Below are positions 1 to 9,700 of a DNA stretch of 64,000 nucleotides, piece after piece (within the stretch, counting starts at the first letter, position 1; the number at the start of each line of letters is the position of its first letter). The notes beneath the pieces were generated by a model. The model was given only the letters and a program-made list of their open reading frames with translations. It was not told where the DNA came from and ran no database searches. A program made the translations under genes and the position numbers. This DNA comes from Clostridia bacterium (GTDB lineage: Bacteria > Bacillota > Clostridia > Oscillospirales > Acutalibacteraceae), in contig JAGASD010000007.1 of the NCBI GenBank assembly GCA_017621885.1, forward strand, positions 1 to 64,000, written 5' to 3'.

Positions 1-118
1 TAGATTTCCCATAACTTAAGTTAGTAAGACCCCTCAAGGACTATGAGGTTGATAGGCTGCGTGTGTAAGCATGGTGACATGTTCAGCTAAGCAGTACTAA
101 TAGGTCGAGGGCTTGACC
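1..118 (+). rRNA. 23S rRNA, 3' end only
   Basis: The first ~118 bases match the conserved 3' end of bacterial 23S rRNA, including the helix with GGTTGATAGGC, the stretch GTGTGTAAGC and the terminal AGTACTAATAGGTCGAGGGC. The gene begins before the window. No 5S gene follows before the terminator at 169-198, so 5S must lie elsewhere. Confidence 0.93.
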
Positions 119-168
119 ATTTCGTTTGTTTCTTTCGCTTTTCCTTTGTTCAGTTTTCAGGGTATATG

Positions 169-198
169 AAAAAAGTCGAGTTTTTGCTCGACTTTTTT
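169..198 (+). terminator. terminator of the rRNA operon
   Basis: AAAAAAGTCGAG and CTCGACTTTTTT form a perfect 12-bp stem around a 6-nt loop, ending in a T-run. It lies 50 nt after the 23S end. Confidence 0.85.
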
Positions 199-207
199 AT
201 TTTTTTA

Positions 208-236
208 TTGACAAATTTATTTTTCGGTGTTACTAT
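208..236 (+). promoter_or_regulatory. sigma-A type promoter for the tyrA leader
   Basis: TTGACA at 208-213 and TACTAT at 231-236 are separated by 17 bp. Transcription would start near 243, about 20 nt before the leader-peptide start codon. Confidence 0.75.
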
Positions 237-261
237 TGATAAAAAAATGAGGTAGACGGTT

Positions 262-315
262 ATGAAAACTAATTTTTCAGTTACATACTATTATTACTAT
301 TACTTAGTTAAATAG
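262..315 (+). CDS. tyrosine-rich leader peptide of tyrA
   Basis: A 17-codon ORF starts at ATG 262 with a GAGG ribosome site at 249-252 and ends at TAG 313-315. It encodes MKTNFSVTYYYYYYLVK, with six Tyr codons in a row at 286-303. It sits between a strong promoter and a terminator hairpin upstream of prephenate dehydrogenase, an enzyme of tyrosine synthesis. This is the classical layout of ribosome-mediated attenuation, in which low Tyr-tRNA stalls the ribosome on the Tyr run. The peptide itself is probably not functional. A chance run of six Tyr codons at this place is unlikely. Confidence 0.85.
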   Translation: MKTNFSVTYYYYYYLVK

Positions 316-320
316 GTAAT

Positions 321-395
321 AGTGATTTGTGCTGCTGTTTTTATATCGTCAGATATTTCCTTGCAGGCTTGTCACTGCAAGGATTTTTATTTTTA
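321..395 (+). promoter_or_regulatory. tyrA attenuator: antiterminator and terminator
   Basis: CCTTGCAG (359-366) pairs with CTGCAAGG (375-382) ahead of a T-rich run at 384-394, forming a terminator. Competing pairing is possible: AGTGAT (321-326) with GTCACT (371-376), and GCTGC (331-335) with part of 363-368. A ribosome stalled at 286-303 would leave 321-335 free for the antiterminator. A ribosome reaching the stop at 313-315 would cover it. Pairings were judged by eye. Confidence 0.7.
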
Positions 396-407
396 GGAGA
401 TGATTAT

Positions 408-1238
408 ATGAATATCGGAATTGTCGGACTTGGTCTTATTGGCGGTTCACTTGCAAAATCAGCTAAAAAAAATACGAGCTTTAAGGTTTACGGTTTTGAT
501 TTAAATAAAGAGGTTATAAAGAATGCTGTTGCCGAAAAAATCATTAATGGAGAATTAACGCAGAAACGGCTTTCAACATGTGATTATGTTTTTATTCCGT
601 TATATCCTGAAGCTGTTGTTGAATATGTGAAAAATAATTCTGATTATTTTAAAGACGGTGCGGTTGTCATTGATTGTGCAGGCGTTAAGCGCTCTGTGTG
701 TGATGAGTGCTTTAAGATAGCTGAAAAGTCTAAATTTACATTTGTCGGCGGGCATCCTATGGCAGGTACTCAGTATTCCGGTTTTGAAAACTCTAAGGAT
801 ACAATGTTTTATAATGCACCGTTTGTGTTAACACCTAAGGAGAATGAGGATATTCTCGTCCTTGCAAATGCCCGTGAGGTTATAATGAAGCTTGGATTCG
901 GTAGAGTTTCTGTTATGACACCGAGTAAGCACGATAAACTTATTGCATTTACATCACAGCTTGCACATGTGGTTTCGAATGCGTTTGTTAAAAGTCCGTC
1001 ATCCCTTGAAAGAAAAGGTATTTCTGCAGGCAGCTATAAGGATTTGACACGTGTTGCTTACCTTAACGAGAATATGTGGACTGAGCTTTTTCTTGATAAT
1101 AAAGATAATTTGATTTTTGAACTTGATAATATAATAAGTGAGCTTCAGAAGTACAGTGATGCAATGAAAAACAATGATGCTGATGCATTGAGAAAGTTAC
1201 TTAAAGACGGAAAAGAGATGAAATTGAAGGCTGATTAA
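408..1238 (+). CDS. tyrA: prephenate dehydrogenase
   Basis: This 276-residue cytoplasmic enzyme would oxidatively decarboxylate prephenate to 4-hydroxyphenylpyruvate with NAD(P), the step committed to tyrosine. The N-terminus has the Rossmann signature GLGLIGGS. GGHPMAG (His about residue 116) and the KHDKL...TSQLAHV helix (about 175-190) match the family's active-site region. The frame is open upstream to 327, but the start at 408 has AGGAGA at 395-400 and gives the normal N-terminus. No chorismate mutase or ACT domain is present. It lies alone behind the Tyr attenuator, with no other aromatic gene adjacent. Confidence 0.92.
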   Translation: MNIGIVGLGLIGGSLAKSAKKNTSFKVYGFDLNKEVIKNAVAEKIINGELTQKRLSTCDYVFIPLYPEAVVEYVKNNSDYFKDGAVVIDCAGVKRSVCDECFKIAEKSKFTFVGGHPMAGTQYSGFENSKDTMFYNAPFVLTPKENEDILVLANAREVIMKLGFGRVSVMTPSKHDKLIAFTSQLAHVVSNAFVKSPSSLERKGISAGSYKDLTRVAYLNENMWTELFLDNKDNLIFELDNIISELQKYSDAMKNNDADALRKLLKDGKEMKLKAD

Positions 1239-1446
1239 GGATCTTTGTATTTCAGTTCAATTTATTTTGATGAGTGTACCATTTTCAGTTTAACGGGTGA
1301 AAATTAAAATTTAATGGCTGATGTGTTATAGTTTTTTCCTTTTATACAAAAAACTTAATAATATTTTAGTTAATATGCTAATTACTTTACGCGGAAAAAA
1401 TGGTATAATAAAGTGGTAAATTTGTATACGTAGAAGGAGTTTTCTT

Positions 1447-2718
1447 ATGAAAAAGGTATTGTGCTTATTTTTATCATTGCTTATGATGATATCTGTATTC
1501 TCCGTAACCTCTGTGGCTGTTGATATTGTAGCTTTTAAAAAGGTTGTTTGCACGTTTGACGGTGTTGAGCTTTCCTGGAACTCAGTGAAAAATGCCGCTA
1601 ACTATATTCTTTATCGTGCAGATGGTGAAAACGGTGCAGATATTGTTATTGCAACAACAACTCAGACAGAGTATTTTGATGACACTGTTGAACAAGGCGA
1701 AATTTATACATATAAGATTGTTGCTCAGGCAAATGACGGTAGCTTCACCGATATTGATTTTGCAGATTTTTATGTAATTGCTTTTGAAAAGCCTTATTGT
1801 GCTCATGAAAAAACAGAGTGGGAGGTTATTCAGCCTGCAACTGTTTATGATGTAGGTGTTCAGAATAACGTTTGCACAGATTGCGGCGAAATTCTTGAAG
1901 TAAAGGATATTGCTCAGTTAACCCCCGAAACACCCGCTATAAGATCGCTTTATAATACCACTAACGGTGTTGCATTCACTTGGGAAGCCGTTGACGGTGT
2001 TGATTCCTACAATGTATACCGCAGAAGTGCCGGTAAAAAAACATGGGTTCTTCTTACAAACACTGCAAAAACAGGCTTTACTGACAGAACCGCAGAGAAC
2101 TGCAAGTATTATAAATATGCTGTTAGAGCAAAGAATGAAGGCGGTCTTAGTCCTTATGAAGGCGGCAGAGTAATAAAATATGTTTCTGCTCCCGCAGGCC
2201 TTTCAGCAGCAAATACACTTGGCGGTATTTTTGTTAAATGGGATAATGTTAAAAATATTGACGCTTACAGAGTTTATCGCAAGGTAGTCGGGGAGGAAAA
2301 TTGGACATACCTTGGTACAACAAAGAAAAACAATTATCCCGATGTTAAGGTTGATGCTGCGACTGATTACGTTTACACTGTAAGAGCTGTTTCCGGCGGT
2401 TATTACAGCAATTTCTATGCAGACAACGATGTTGTAAGACGCTTAGAGGCACCCAAGCTTGCCGGTACTGTTTCTTCTGAAGAGGGTTTAACCTTTTCTT
2501 GGGAAGGCGTTGAAGGTGCAAAGGGTTACTTTGTTTACAGAAAGACTGCAGCTTCAACATGGGAGTTGCTTGGTACAGTAAGAGGAACAAGGTCAACAGC
2601 ATACCTCGACAAATCAACAACAAAAGGTGTTAAATACACCTACACCGTAAGAGCTTATGCAGATTCAAGCATTAGCTGGTATGATGTAAATGGTATTACA
2701 GGTAAAGACATTCACTAA
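1447..2718 (+). CDS. secreted fibronectin type III repeat protein
   Basis: The 423-residue protein has a signal peptide (residues 1-25) and then four fibronectin type III-like modules at roughly 28-115, 155-245, 247-332 and 335-423, with recurring SWxxVxxAxxYxVYR and YTVRA strands. Between modules 1 and 2 is a short Cys segment (CAHEKTEW...CTDCG), a pattern also found in two other exported proteins of this window. No catalytic domain or sortase motif is visible, so an adhesion or spacer role at the cell surface is only inferred. AGAAGGAG at 1432-1439 supports the start. A TATAAT-like box lies near 1404. Confidence 0.7.
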   Translation: MKKVLCLFLSLLMMISVFSVTSVAVDIVAFKKVVCTFDGVELSWNSVKNAANYILYRADGENGADIVIATTTQTEYFDDTVEQGEIYTYKIVAQANDGSFTDIDFADFYVIAFEKPYCAHEKTEWEVIQPATVYDVGVQNNVCTDCGEILEVKDIAQLTPETPAIRSLYNTTNGVAFTWEAVDGVDSYNVYRRSAGKKTWVLLTNTAKTGFTDRTAENCKYYKYAVRAKNEGGLSPYEGGRVIKYVSAPAGLSAANTLGGIFVKWDNVKNIDAYRVYRKVVGEENWTYLGTTKKNNYPDVKVDAATDYVYTVRAVSGGYYSNFYADNDVVRRLEAPKLAGTVSSEEGLTFSWEGVEGAKGYFVYRKTAASTWELLGTVRGTRSTAYLDKSTTKGVKYTYTVRAYADSSISWYDVNGITGKDIH

Positions 2719-2725
2719 AATTTTA

Positions 2726-2764
2726 AATCCGTTCCGCTGACAAATCAGCGGAACGGATTTTTTA
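2726..2764. terminator. bidirectional terminator
   Basis: AATCCGTTCCGCTGA and TCAGCGGAACGGATT form a perfect 15-bp stem with a CAAA loop and a T-run. It lies between converging genes and overlaps the stop codon of the minus-strand one. Confidence 0.88.
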
Positions 2765-3556
2765 ATATGTGTCATCAAGTATTTCGATTGCGTGTGCAAT
2801 GCAACCGTCGTTGTTGGAACGTGTTACGTATTTTGCAACGCTAAGGGCTTCTTGCGAGCCGTTCTCCGGGACAAAGCCGCCTGCGGCAGTAACAAGCATA
2901 TCTACATCGTTGTAGCCGTCACCGGCAGAATAAACGTCCTCGTCAGCACAACCCAAGGCTTTTGCCAGTTTAAGAAGTCCCGTTCCTTTATTTACACCTT
3001 TTTTTAATATTTCTACATAATCTCCCGTTGTTTCAAGAAAACTGATTTCAGGGTGCTTTCTTAAAATATCCTGAACTTCTTGTGAGTGTCCGTGTGCAGC
3101 TATCATTATTTTTGTCCAGGGACGGGGAGCATCAAGAGGTGAGTTGATAATTTCAAAATCAATACCCTGACTTGTAAAATGTTGCTCGGAATGCTCATTT
3201 AAGCTTATTGCACATACTTTGTTAAAGTTATAGAACTCAATACTAATTTTCGGGAATGCTTCAAGGACATCAGAAATACTGTCAAGACCTTCATCACCGA
3301 TAGCATCATTGAAAACGACTTTATTCGCTTTATAATCGTATGCCATTGCACCGTTACCCAAAAGAACGGGTGCATTTATGTATTCGGGGCTGTATAAGTG
3401 GAAGCCCTGAAAAACTCTACCGGTACAGACCGTGAAATAACCACCGTTATTCATAAAATATTTAATAGCTGATTTCACATCATCGGTTATAATTCCGTCA
3501 TCATTTTTTAAAGTCCCGTCAAAATCACTGGCAAGCAAAACATTCTTGAATTTCAT
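2762..3556 (-). CDS. Cof-type HAD-superfamily phosphatase
   Basis: The 264-residue protein carries the HAD nucleophile motif DFDGTL near the N-terminus (Asp about residue 9) and the C-terminal metal-binding GDGYNDVDM, with a C2B-type cap between. This is the Cof/YidA group, which dephosphorylates small phosphorylated metabolites such as sugar phosphates or flavin nucleotides. The substrate cannot be told from sequence. The start at 3556 was chosen because the DFDGT motif normally sits ~10 residues in and a GGTGAT site lies just upstream. The open frame extends to 3592. Confidence 0.82.
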   Translation of the reverse strand: MKFKNVLLASDFDGTLKNDDGIITDDVKSAIKYFMNNGGYFTVCTGRVFQGFHLYSPEYINAPVLLGNGAMAYDYKANKVVFNDAIGDEGLDSISDVLEAFPKISIEFYNFNKVCAISLNEHSEQHFTSQGIDFEIINSPLDAPRPWTKIMIAAHGHSQEVQDILRKHPEISFLETTGDYVEILKKGVNKGTGLLKLAKALGCADEDVYSAGDGYNDVDMLVTAAGGFVPENGSQEALSVAKYVTRSNNDGCIAHAIEILDDTY

Positions 3557-3684
3557 AATATCACCGTGAGTATTGTAGCAAAAATAGAACAATATTTCAA
3601 TTAATAATATAATTCTTTTGTTATTCTTAATAAATTCAAATTGTTGAAATTGTCTATTTTTTATAAAAAAGAGTTCAAAAAATC

Positions 3685-3713
3685 TTGATTATGTGTTTCT
3701 GTAGTGATATAAT
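3685..3713 (+). promoter_or_regulatory. promoter of typA
   Basis: TTGATT at 3685-3690 and TATAAT at 3708-3713 with a 17-bp spacer. The start codon is ~45 nt downstream of the expected transcript start. Confidence 0.7.
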
Positions 3714-3765
3714 ATTTCAGTTAATTTTTTGAATACAAAAATCTTTATTTCGAAGGTGAAAAATA

Positions 3766-5589
3766 GTGGATAGAAGAGAAGATATAAGAAACGTTGCCAT
3801 TATTGCCCACGTTGACCACGGTAAAACAACTCTTGTTGACCAGCTTCTTCATCAAAGCGGTATTTTCCGTTCAAATGAGCAGGTTGACGAACGCGTAATG
3901 GACTCAAATGACCTTGAAAAAGAGCGCGGTATCACAATACTTTCAAAAAATACAGGTGTTCATTACAAAGGTGTAAAAATCAATATTGTTGACACTCCCG
4001 GTCACGCTGACTTCGGCGGTGAGGTTGAGCGTATTATGATGATGGTTGACGGTGTGTTGCTTCTTGTTGATGCTTTTGAAGGTTGTATGCCCCAGACAAG
4101 ATTCGTGCTTAAAAAAGCTCTTGCCTTAGGCAAAAAGGCTATTGTCGTTATAAATAAAATTGACCGTCCGGGTGCAAGACCTCTTGAGGTTATTGATGAG
4201 GTGCTTGATTTATTCATTGAATTGGGTGCTAATGATGACCAAATTGAATTCCCTGTTGTGTTTGCATCTGCCCGCGACGGCTACGCATCCCTCGATGCTG
4301 ATGTAAGAGAAGGGGATATGCGTCCTCTTTTTGATTCTATCCTTGAGAATATAGACCCGCCTTGCGGAGAAATGGACGGACCCTTACAGCTTCTTTTCTC
4401 GAGCCTTGATTATGATGATTATCTTGGCAGAATCGGTGTAGGCAGAGTTGAGCGCGGCAGCGTAAAAGAGGGTCAGCAGGTTGTTCTCTGCAAGCAGGAC
4501 GGCACAACCGAAAACGTTAAGGTTGTTAAGCTTTATAATTTTGAGGGTCTTGCCCGTGTTGAGTGTAAGGAGGCAAAAATGGGTGACCTTGTTGCAGTAT
4601 CCGGTATTACTGATTTAAACATCGGTGAAACTGCTTGTGATAAAGAACATCCGGATCCGCTTCCTTTTGTTAAAATTGATGAGCCTACAATTTCAATGAA
4701 CTTTATGGTTAACGACAGTCCCTTTGCAGGCAAAGAGGGTAAATTTGTTACATCACGTAACATTCGTGCAAGACTCTTTAAAGAGGTTGAAACAAATGTA
4801 AGCATGCGTGTTGAAGAAACCGAAACAACAGATGCCTTCAAGGTAAGCGGCAGAGGTGAGCTTCACCTTTCTATTCTTATTGAAACAATGCGCCGTCAGG
4901 GTTATGAATTCCAGGTTTCAAGACCTCAGGTTATTTATAAAAAAGGCCCTAACGGTGAGCTTTTAGAGCCTATGGAGCTCCTTATTGTTGAAGTTCCTGA
5001 AAACTATGTGGGACCCGTTATGGAAAAAATCGGTTCGCGTAAGGGTGAGCTTGAAAATATGGACGTGCGTGACGGCGGTTCAACGCACATTGAGTTTAAA
5101 ATTCCTGCACGCGGTCTTATCGGCTATCGTTCGGAATTTATGACGGATACCAACGGTAACGGTATTATGAACAACCTTTTTGCAGGATATGAGCCTTACA
5201 AGGGTGATATTCAGATGCGTGAACGTGGTTCAATTGTCGTTCACGAAACGGGTGAGACAACAGGCTACGGCCTTTTCAACACTCAGGACAGAGGCAGACT
5301 TTTTGTCGGTCCCGGTGTTCCCGTTTATGAGGGTATGATTGTCGGTGAATGCGCCAAAAATGAAGATATCGTTTGCAACGTTTGCAAAAAGAAGCAGATG
5401 ACAAATACCCGAGCTTCAGGCAGCGATGATGCTTTACGCCTTGTTCCTCCTACAACACTTTCTCTTGAGCAGTCAATGGAATTTATAGGTGACGATGAGC
5501 TTGTTGAAATAACCCCCGAAAGCATCCGTCTCAGAAAACGCATTCTTTCAAAAGAAAAACGAATGAAACAGCAGTTCGGTCATAAATAA
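3766..5589 (+). CDS. typA: translational GTPase TypA/BipA
   Basis: The 607-residue ribosome-associated GTPase is full length for the family. It contains the P-loop AHVDHGKTTL (about residues 14-23), switch motif DTPGHADF, NKID, the EF-G-like domains and the TypA-specific C-terminal domain. BipA acts in ribosome assembly and adaptation to stress or cold. The start is GTG at 3766 with GAAGGTG at 3752-3758, and no better ATG gives the conserved N-terminus. It is monocistronic, with its own promoter and terminator. Confidence 0.96.
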   Translation: MDRREDIRNVAIIAHVDHGKTTLVDQLLHQSGIFRSNEQVDERVMDSNDLEKERGITILSKNTGVHYKGVKINIVDTPGHADFGGEVERIMMMVDGVLLLVDAFEGCMPQTRFVLKKALALGKKAIVVINKIDRPGARPLEVIDEVLDLFIELGANDDQIEFPVVFASARDGYASLDADVREGDMRPLFDSILENIDPPCGEMDGPLQLLFSSLDYDDYLGRIGVGRVERGSVKEGQQVVLCKQDGTTENVKVVKLYNFEGLARVECKEAKMGDLVAVSGITDLNIGETACDKEHPDPLPFVKIDEPTISMNFMVNDSPFAGKEGKFVTSRNIRARLFKEVETNVSMRVEETETTDAFKVSGRGELHLSILIETMRRQGYEFQVSRPQVIYKKGPNGELLEPMELLIVEVPENYVGPVMEKIGSRKGELENMDVRDGGSTHIEFKIPARGLIGYRSEFMTDTNGNGIMNNLFAGYEPYKGDIQMRERGSIVVHETGETTGYGLFNTQDRGRLFVGPGVPVYEGMIVGECAKNEDIVCNVCKKKQMTNTRASGSDDALRLVPPTTLSLEQSMEFIGDDELVEITPESIRLRKRILSKEKRMKQQFGHK

Positions 5590-5596
5590 GAGTTTG

Positions 5597-5640
5597 GTCG
5601 GTGTGGAGCCTTCAGGTTGCACATCGACTTGTTTTTTGTT
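5597..5640 (+). terminator. terminator of typA
   Basis: GTCGGTGTG (5597-5605) pairs with CACATCGAC (5620-5628) through nine positions including one G-T, followed by a T-rich run. Confidence 0.75.
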
Positions 5641-5666
5641 GATTTTTTTTTAAAATGTGTTATAAT
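5639..5666 (+). promoter_or_regulatory. promoter of the gene at 5709
   Basis: TTGATT at 5639-5644 and TATAAT at 5661-5666, spacer 16 bp. Confidence 0.65.
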
Positions 5667-5708
5667 GTACTACATAAAACAAATAATTACACATTAAAAG
5701 GTGATTTT

Positions 5709-6359
5709 ATGAAAAAAGCTTTGATTATAATTATTGCAATAATTGTGTTTGCTCTTTCGGTTACGGCAGGCTTTTTTATTGCTAAGCTTAACGATAATCC
5801 GCCCGTAGAAACAGCGTCGCCCTCAACTGATATTTTACAAACAACTGAAGAACGTGTCGCAGAGAGTGAAACAGTTACCGAAAAAGAAACCGAAAGTGAG
5901 ACAGAGGCAGAAACCGAAAGTGAAGCGTCAACAACCGAAGTGCAGAAAGGGGATAGTATTACAACAGATTACTATTCTGTTGATGTTCCTGCTTCTTGGA
6001 ACGGTAAATATTCTTATTCGGTAACAAAAAACAGTGAAAACGGCGGCTACGGACTGTCTGTTTGTCATAAGGAAAGCTATGGTGTAGGCTACGGCGGAAA
6101 GCTTTTCACAATAAGTCTTTTTTCCGTTGAAGAAGGATACGGTAAAGATTTAATTGAAAATGAACCTGTACCGCTTGAATATCTCGGTGTTCTTAAAGTA
6201 CCGGGTGAGGGTGAATTTGATGTTATTGTAATGTTTCCGTCGGATGCACAGTTTAATGAAAGCACAATGGATGGTTATAACGAATTATTCAACTCAAATG
6301 AAAGTGTTTATAAAACACTGACGCCTACAAACGGTGCAACATTTGAAAAAGTACAATAA
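5709..6359 (+). CDS. membrane-anchored extracellular protein, unknown function
   Basis: This 216-residue protein has an N-terminal membrane segment (residues 4-24), a Glu/Thr/Ser-rich linker (about 30-75) and a globular domain of about 140 residues starting near the ITTDYYSVDVPASW segment. That segment resembles the start of small PsbP-like or stress-type beta domains in many clostridial exported proteins, but I do not recognise a family with certainty. The linker would hold the domain away from the membrane through the wall. The start at 5709 follows AAAAGGTG. It has its own promoter and terminator, so it is probably monocistronic. Confidence 0.65.
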   Translation: MKKALIIIIAIIVFALSVTAGFFIAKLNDNPPVETASPSTDILQTTEERVAESETVTEKETESETEAETESEASTTEVQKGDSITTDYYSVDVPASWNGKYSYSVTKNSENGGYGLSVCHKESYGVGYGGKLFTISLFSVEEGYGKDLIENEPVPLEYLGVLKVPGEGEFDVIVMFPSDAQFNESTMDGYNELFNSNESVYKTLTPTNGATFEKVQ

Positions 6360-6373
6360 ATGTCAAACATATC

Positions 6374-6426
6374 AACGGCATTGCCTGAATTATTCGGGTG
6401 ATGCCGTTTGTTTTTTGCTCCAAAAG
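6374..6426 (+). terminator. terminator after the gene at 5709
   Basis: AACGGCAT (6374-6381) pairs with ATGCCGTT (6411-6418), and inside it CCTGAAT pairs with ATTCGGG. A T-run follows. Confidence 0.8.
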
Positions 6427-6502
6427 AAAAAACAGTTAAGAATTTTCTTGTTTTATTTTACACTTATGTATATGCGGATAAAATTGGGGAGGTTTTCTTT
6501 TT

Positions 6503-6616
6503 ATGAAAATTATGTTAAAGCGAGCATCAAGAGGTGTTGTCAGCCTGATGCCGGCAACACCTTTTTTGTGTGTGGTGGTATATGGTGTATTAAGATTTTT
6601 AAACAAATTACCGTAG
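6503..6616 (+). CDS. possible small hydrophobic peptide ORF
   Basis: A 37-codon ORF starts at ATG 6503 with an unusually strong ribosome site GGGGAGG at 6486-6492. The product has a basic N-terminus (KIMLKRASR) and a hydrophobic segment (FLCVVVYGVL). The frame runs straight through a hairpin with GGTGTTG (6533-6539), CAACACC (6555-6561) and a T6 run. It may be a real small membrane peptide, a leader for the large gene at 6706, or chance. No family is recognised. Confidence 0.35.
   Translation: MKIMLKRASRGVVSLMPATPFLCVVVYGVLRFLNKLP
6533..6567 (+). terminator. hairpin with T-run upstream of the large esterase gene
   Basis: A 7-bp stem GGTGTTG/CAACACC followed by TTTTTT. It is 139 nt before the start at 6706 and inside the small ORF at 6503-6616. 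It could be an intrinsic terminator or attenuator for the downstream gene. Confidence 0.5.
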
Positions 6617-6705
6617 TGTTTTTTGTGATAAAAATATATTGAGAAAAAGTATTCTTTATGATAACATTACTGTGTATTGGCTATTAAAATAACGGAGGGT
6701 ATTTT

Positions 6706-9700
6706 ATGAAAAAAGTCTTTAGACGCATTTCTGTTTTTATTGTATGCGTTGTTTTACTGACAGCAAGCTTTTTGTCACCCGTAGCATTTGCGGCAACGGG
6801 TGTGTATGAGCTTACGTTTGATAATCTGTTCGTTTTCGAGCAATGGGCAAATCACCCCAATTTAAAGGTGCACACCGGCGATAATACAACAACAAGCACA
6901 TTAACTACAAATATTGAAAACGGTAGCTTTGTTCTTGTTAACAATACTGCTTCTACGGAGGTATTCACTACCTTTTCAATGTCGTCTGTGGGAGCATTTT
7001 ATTCAATGCCCGTTGAAGAAAATACAGAATACGTGTTTTCTTACGTGGCTAACGGAACTACCACAAATTTTGAAGCCTTTATTTTCTATTTTGATTTCGA
7101 AGGAAATTATTTTTCTCACGAAGCAGAAAATGCTTATCAATACGGACTTAATGAGTGGAACTTCACAACTCCTGAAAACACAAGTTATATTCAAATCAGA
7201 TTTGATAATAACAGTCCTCAGTCCGATGTAACTGTTTCTGACATAAAAATTCGTTCAAAGGCAGTTTATGACTATGCAAAGGACAATGTTTACCGTAAAA
7301 CCTTTACATATACCGCAGGGGCGACTTACGGTGCACTTCCTGTTCCTGAAAAGGACGGACTTGTTTTTGCGGGTTGGTACACAGGACCGAACGGAACGGG
7401 TGAAAAGATTACTTCTTCAACAGCGGTGAAGCCTGCAAGCCTTAGTCTTTATGCTAAGTGGGATCCGATTGTTGACGGTGATTTAAGTGTTGTTTCTCTT
7501 CCGGCAAAGCAAGATTACTGTGTAGGAGAAAAGCTCAACACAAGGGGTCTTGTTATTGGTGTTTCTTATCCCGACGGAAAAAGCGAGAACATTGATGAAG
7601 GCTTCAGTTGTTCACCTGAATACTTTACATCCGCAGGAACACAGGCTGTCACCGTTACTTATGGCAACAGCACGGCGACGTTTAATGTAAACGTTAAAAG
7701 CTCTGAAGATAAAATTGTAAGCGTAAACGATTCTCAAAAAACAGTTGCGGTTGCAAATAATGTTTATACGTTTAATTACAGCGGAACGGCATTTAACAGA
7801 TACACGGTAAAATACACCTCAGATGCTTATGTTAAGGGAGAAATGAGCTTTAATGGTGTTATAGAAGAATTTTTCCTTGAACCCGGCACAAATGCAGAGT
7901 TTTCCGGTTATATTGACGGCTTTATCAGCGGTACAACTCAAAATGCGATTACAAGCATAACTTTTACACCCCTTGATAAAGATTATATGGATTTCACTTT
8001 AACATCCATAGATTTGGAAAAGGCAACAAACCCCGGTGACTCTTCCGGTATGGTTTACCTTTCAAGCAGTAATTACAAAATCGGTATCGACCTGGACTGG
8101 GGCGGTGCACTCACATATTTGGAAGATTTATCAAATAATGTTGTGTCTGCACGAAAAAAACCTTTATTCGGTTCAGCTACAGGAAATACTGAGGTCGGTT
8201 TTTCTTCTGATTATCCTACATCAGGCATTTCAAACAGGTATACTACACAAGGTAATGTGAATTTAATTAATGCTCACGACACAGGCAGACTTGTTCAGCA
8301 ATCATATTACGGTACAGGTTCATACCCTTATGAGCCGGGTATGTATGGTGAGGCGGTATGGAACTATAACCCCGTTCAGGGCGGTAACCTTTATAACGAA
8401 GCAAGTAAAATTGTTGATGTAAGAGTAAGTGAAAATGAACTCTATATTAAATGCCGTCCTCTTGACTGGGCAAAAGAGGCAGTTGATATCACACCTTCGT
8501 ATATGGAAGCTTGGTATACTTTTGAAGATGGTATGATGAGAGCAACCTGCCGTTTTGTAGATTTTTCAGGCTATCCTTCCGTAACCACATCGCAGGAGCT
8601 TCCCGCATTCTATTGCGTTGAGCCTCTTAATGATTTTGTTTATTATTCCGGCGGTGAGGCGTGGTCTGACAGCAATACCAAAATAACCCGTTCCGATTTA
8701 GGCTTCTGGGGCACTGCAACAGACCAGGATTTTATCTGTAATGAAAACTGGGCGGCTTTCGTCGGTAACGGCTCAAGCGGTTACGGTGTGGGTATTTACT
8801 GTCCCGGTCAGGAGCTTTTCCACACGGGTGTTTACTATGGCGGTGACGGTGCAACACATTGCACAACCCTTACACCTGCAACAGAAGATCCCACATCGTA
8901 TATGGGTATAGTTGATTATCTTCATTTTCAAAGCTATAAGCCTATTTCATATTGTTATTATATAAAAACGGGTAACGTTGACACTATCCGCAGCAGCTTC
9001 AAAACCGTTGCACAGACTAACTCAGATATATGTAACGCTACAAACACAAACGGCTTCTGTGATATGTGCGGAAAAGCAGTTGCGCCGGAGCTTACAACTG
9101 ATAAATACGATATTGACGGCAACGGTACAAAAGACAGTGTTTACGAGATTTCAAACGTTGGTGAGCTTTATTGGTTCAGGGACACCATAAACGGCGGTAA
9201 CACAACTGCTAATGCGGTTCTTGTTTGTGATATCACCGATAATGAAGGTGTTCTTACAAGCTATGGCACATTAGCCAGTGATACATCTTCATTCAGAAAT
9301 TGGACTCCTATTGGTGATTCAACTAATAGATTTAACGGCTGTTTCGACGGTCAGGGTTACACGGTTAACGGTCTTTATATGCAGAATACAAGCCTTTCAT
9401 ACGGCGGCCTTTTCGGCTATACTGATTCCGGTGCAATAATTAAGAAAGTTGGTGTTGATTACTCGTATTTCTCAGGTAATCAGTATGTTGGTGCGATATG
9501 CGGTTACAATAACGGTACAATAGAAAACTGCTATTCATTATATACGGTTGTTACGGGTACATCTTATGTAGGCGGTTTAACGGGCTATAACAACGGCACT
9601 GTTAATAACTGCTACAACTCAGGTATTGTTAATGCAACCAACTACGTTGGCGGTGTTGCAGGACAAAAAACGTCTTCATCAACAATTTCTAATTGCTATT

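Noticed and set aside
327..407. N-terminal extension of the tyrA frame starting at 327
   Set aside because: The extra 27 residues cover the attenuator hairpin, have no ribosome site and are not part of prephenate dehydrogenases. The start at 408 has AGGAGA.
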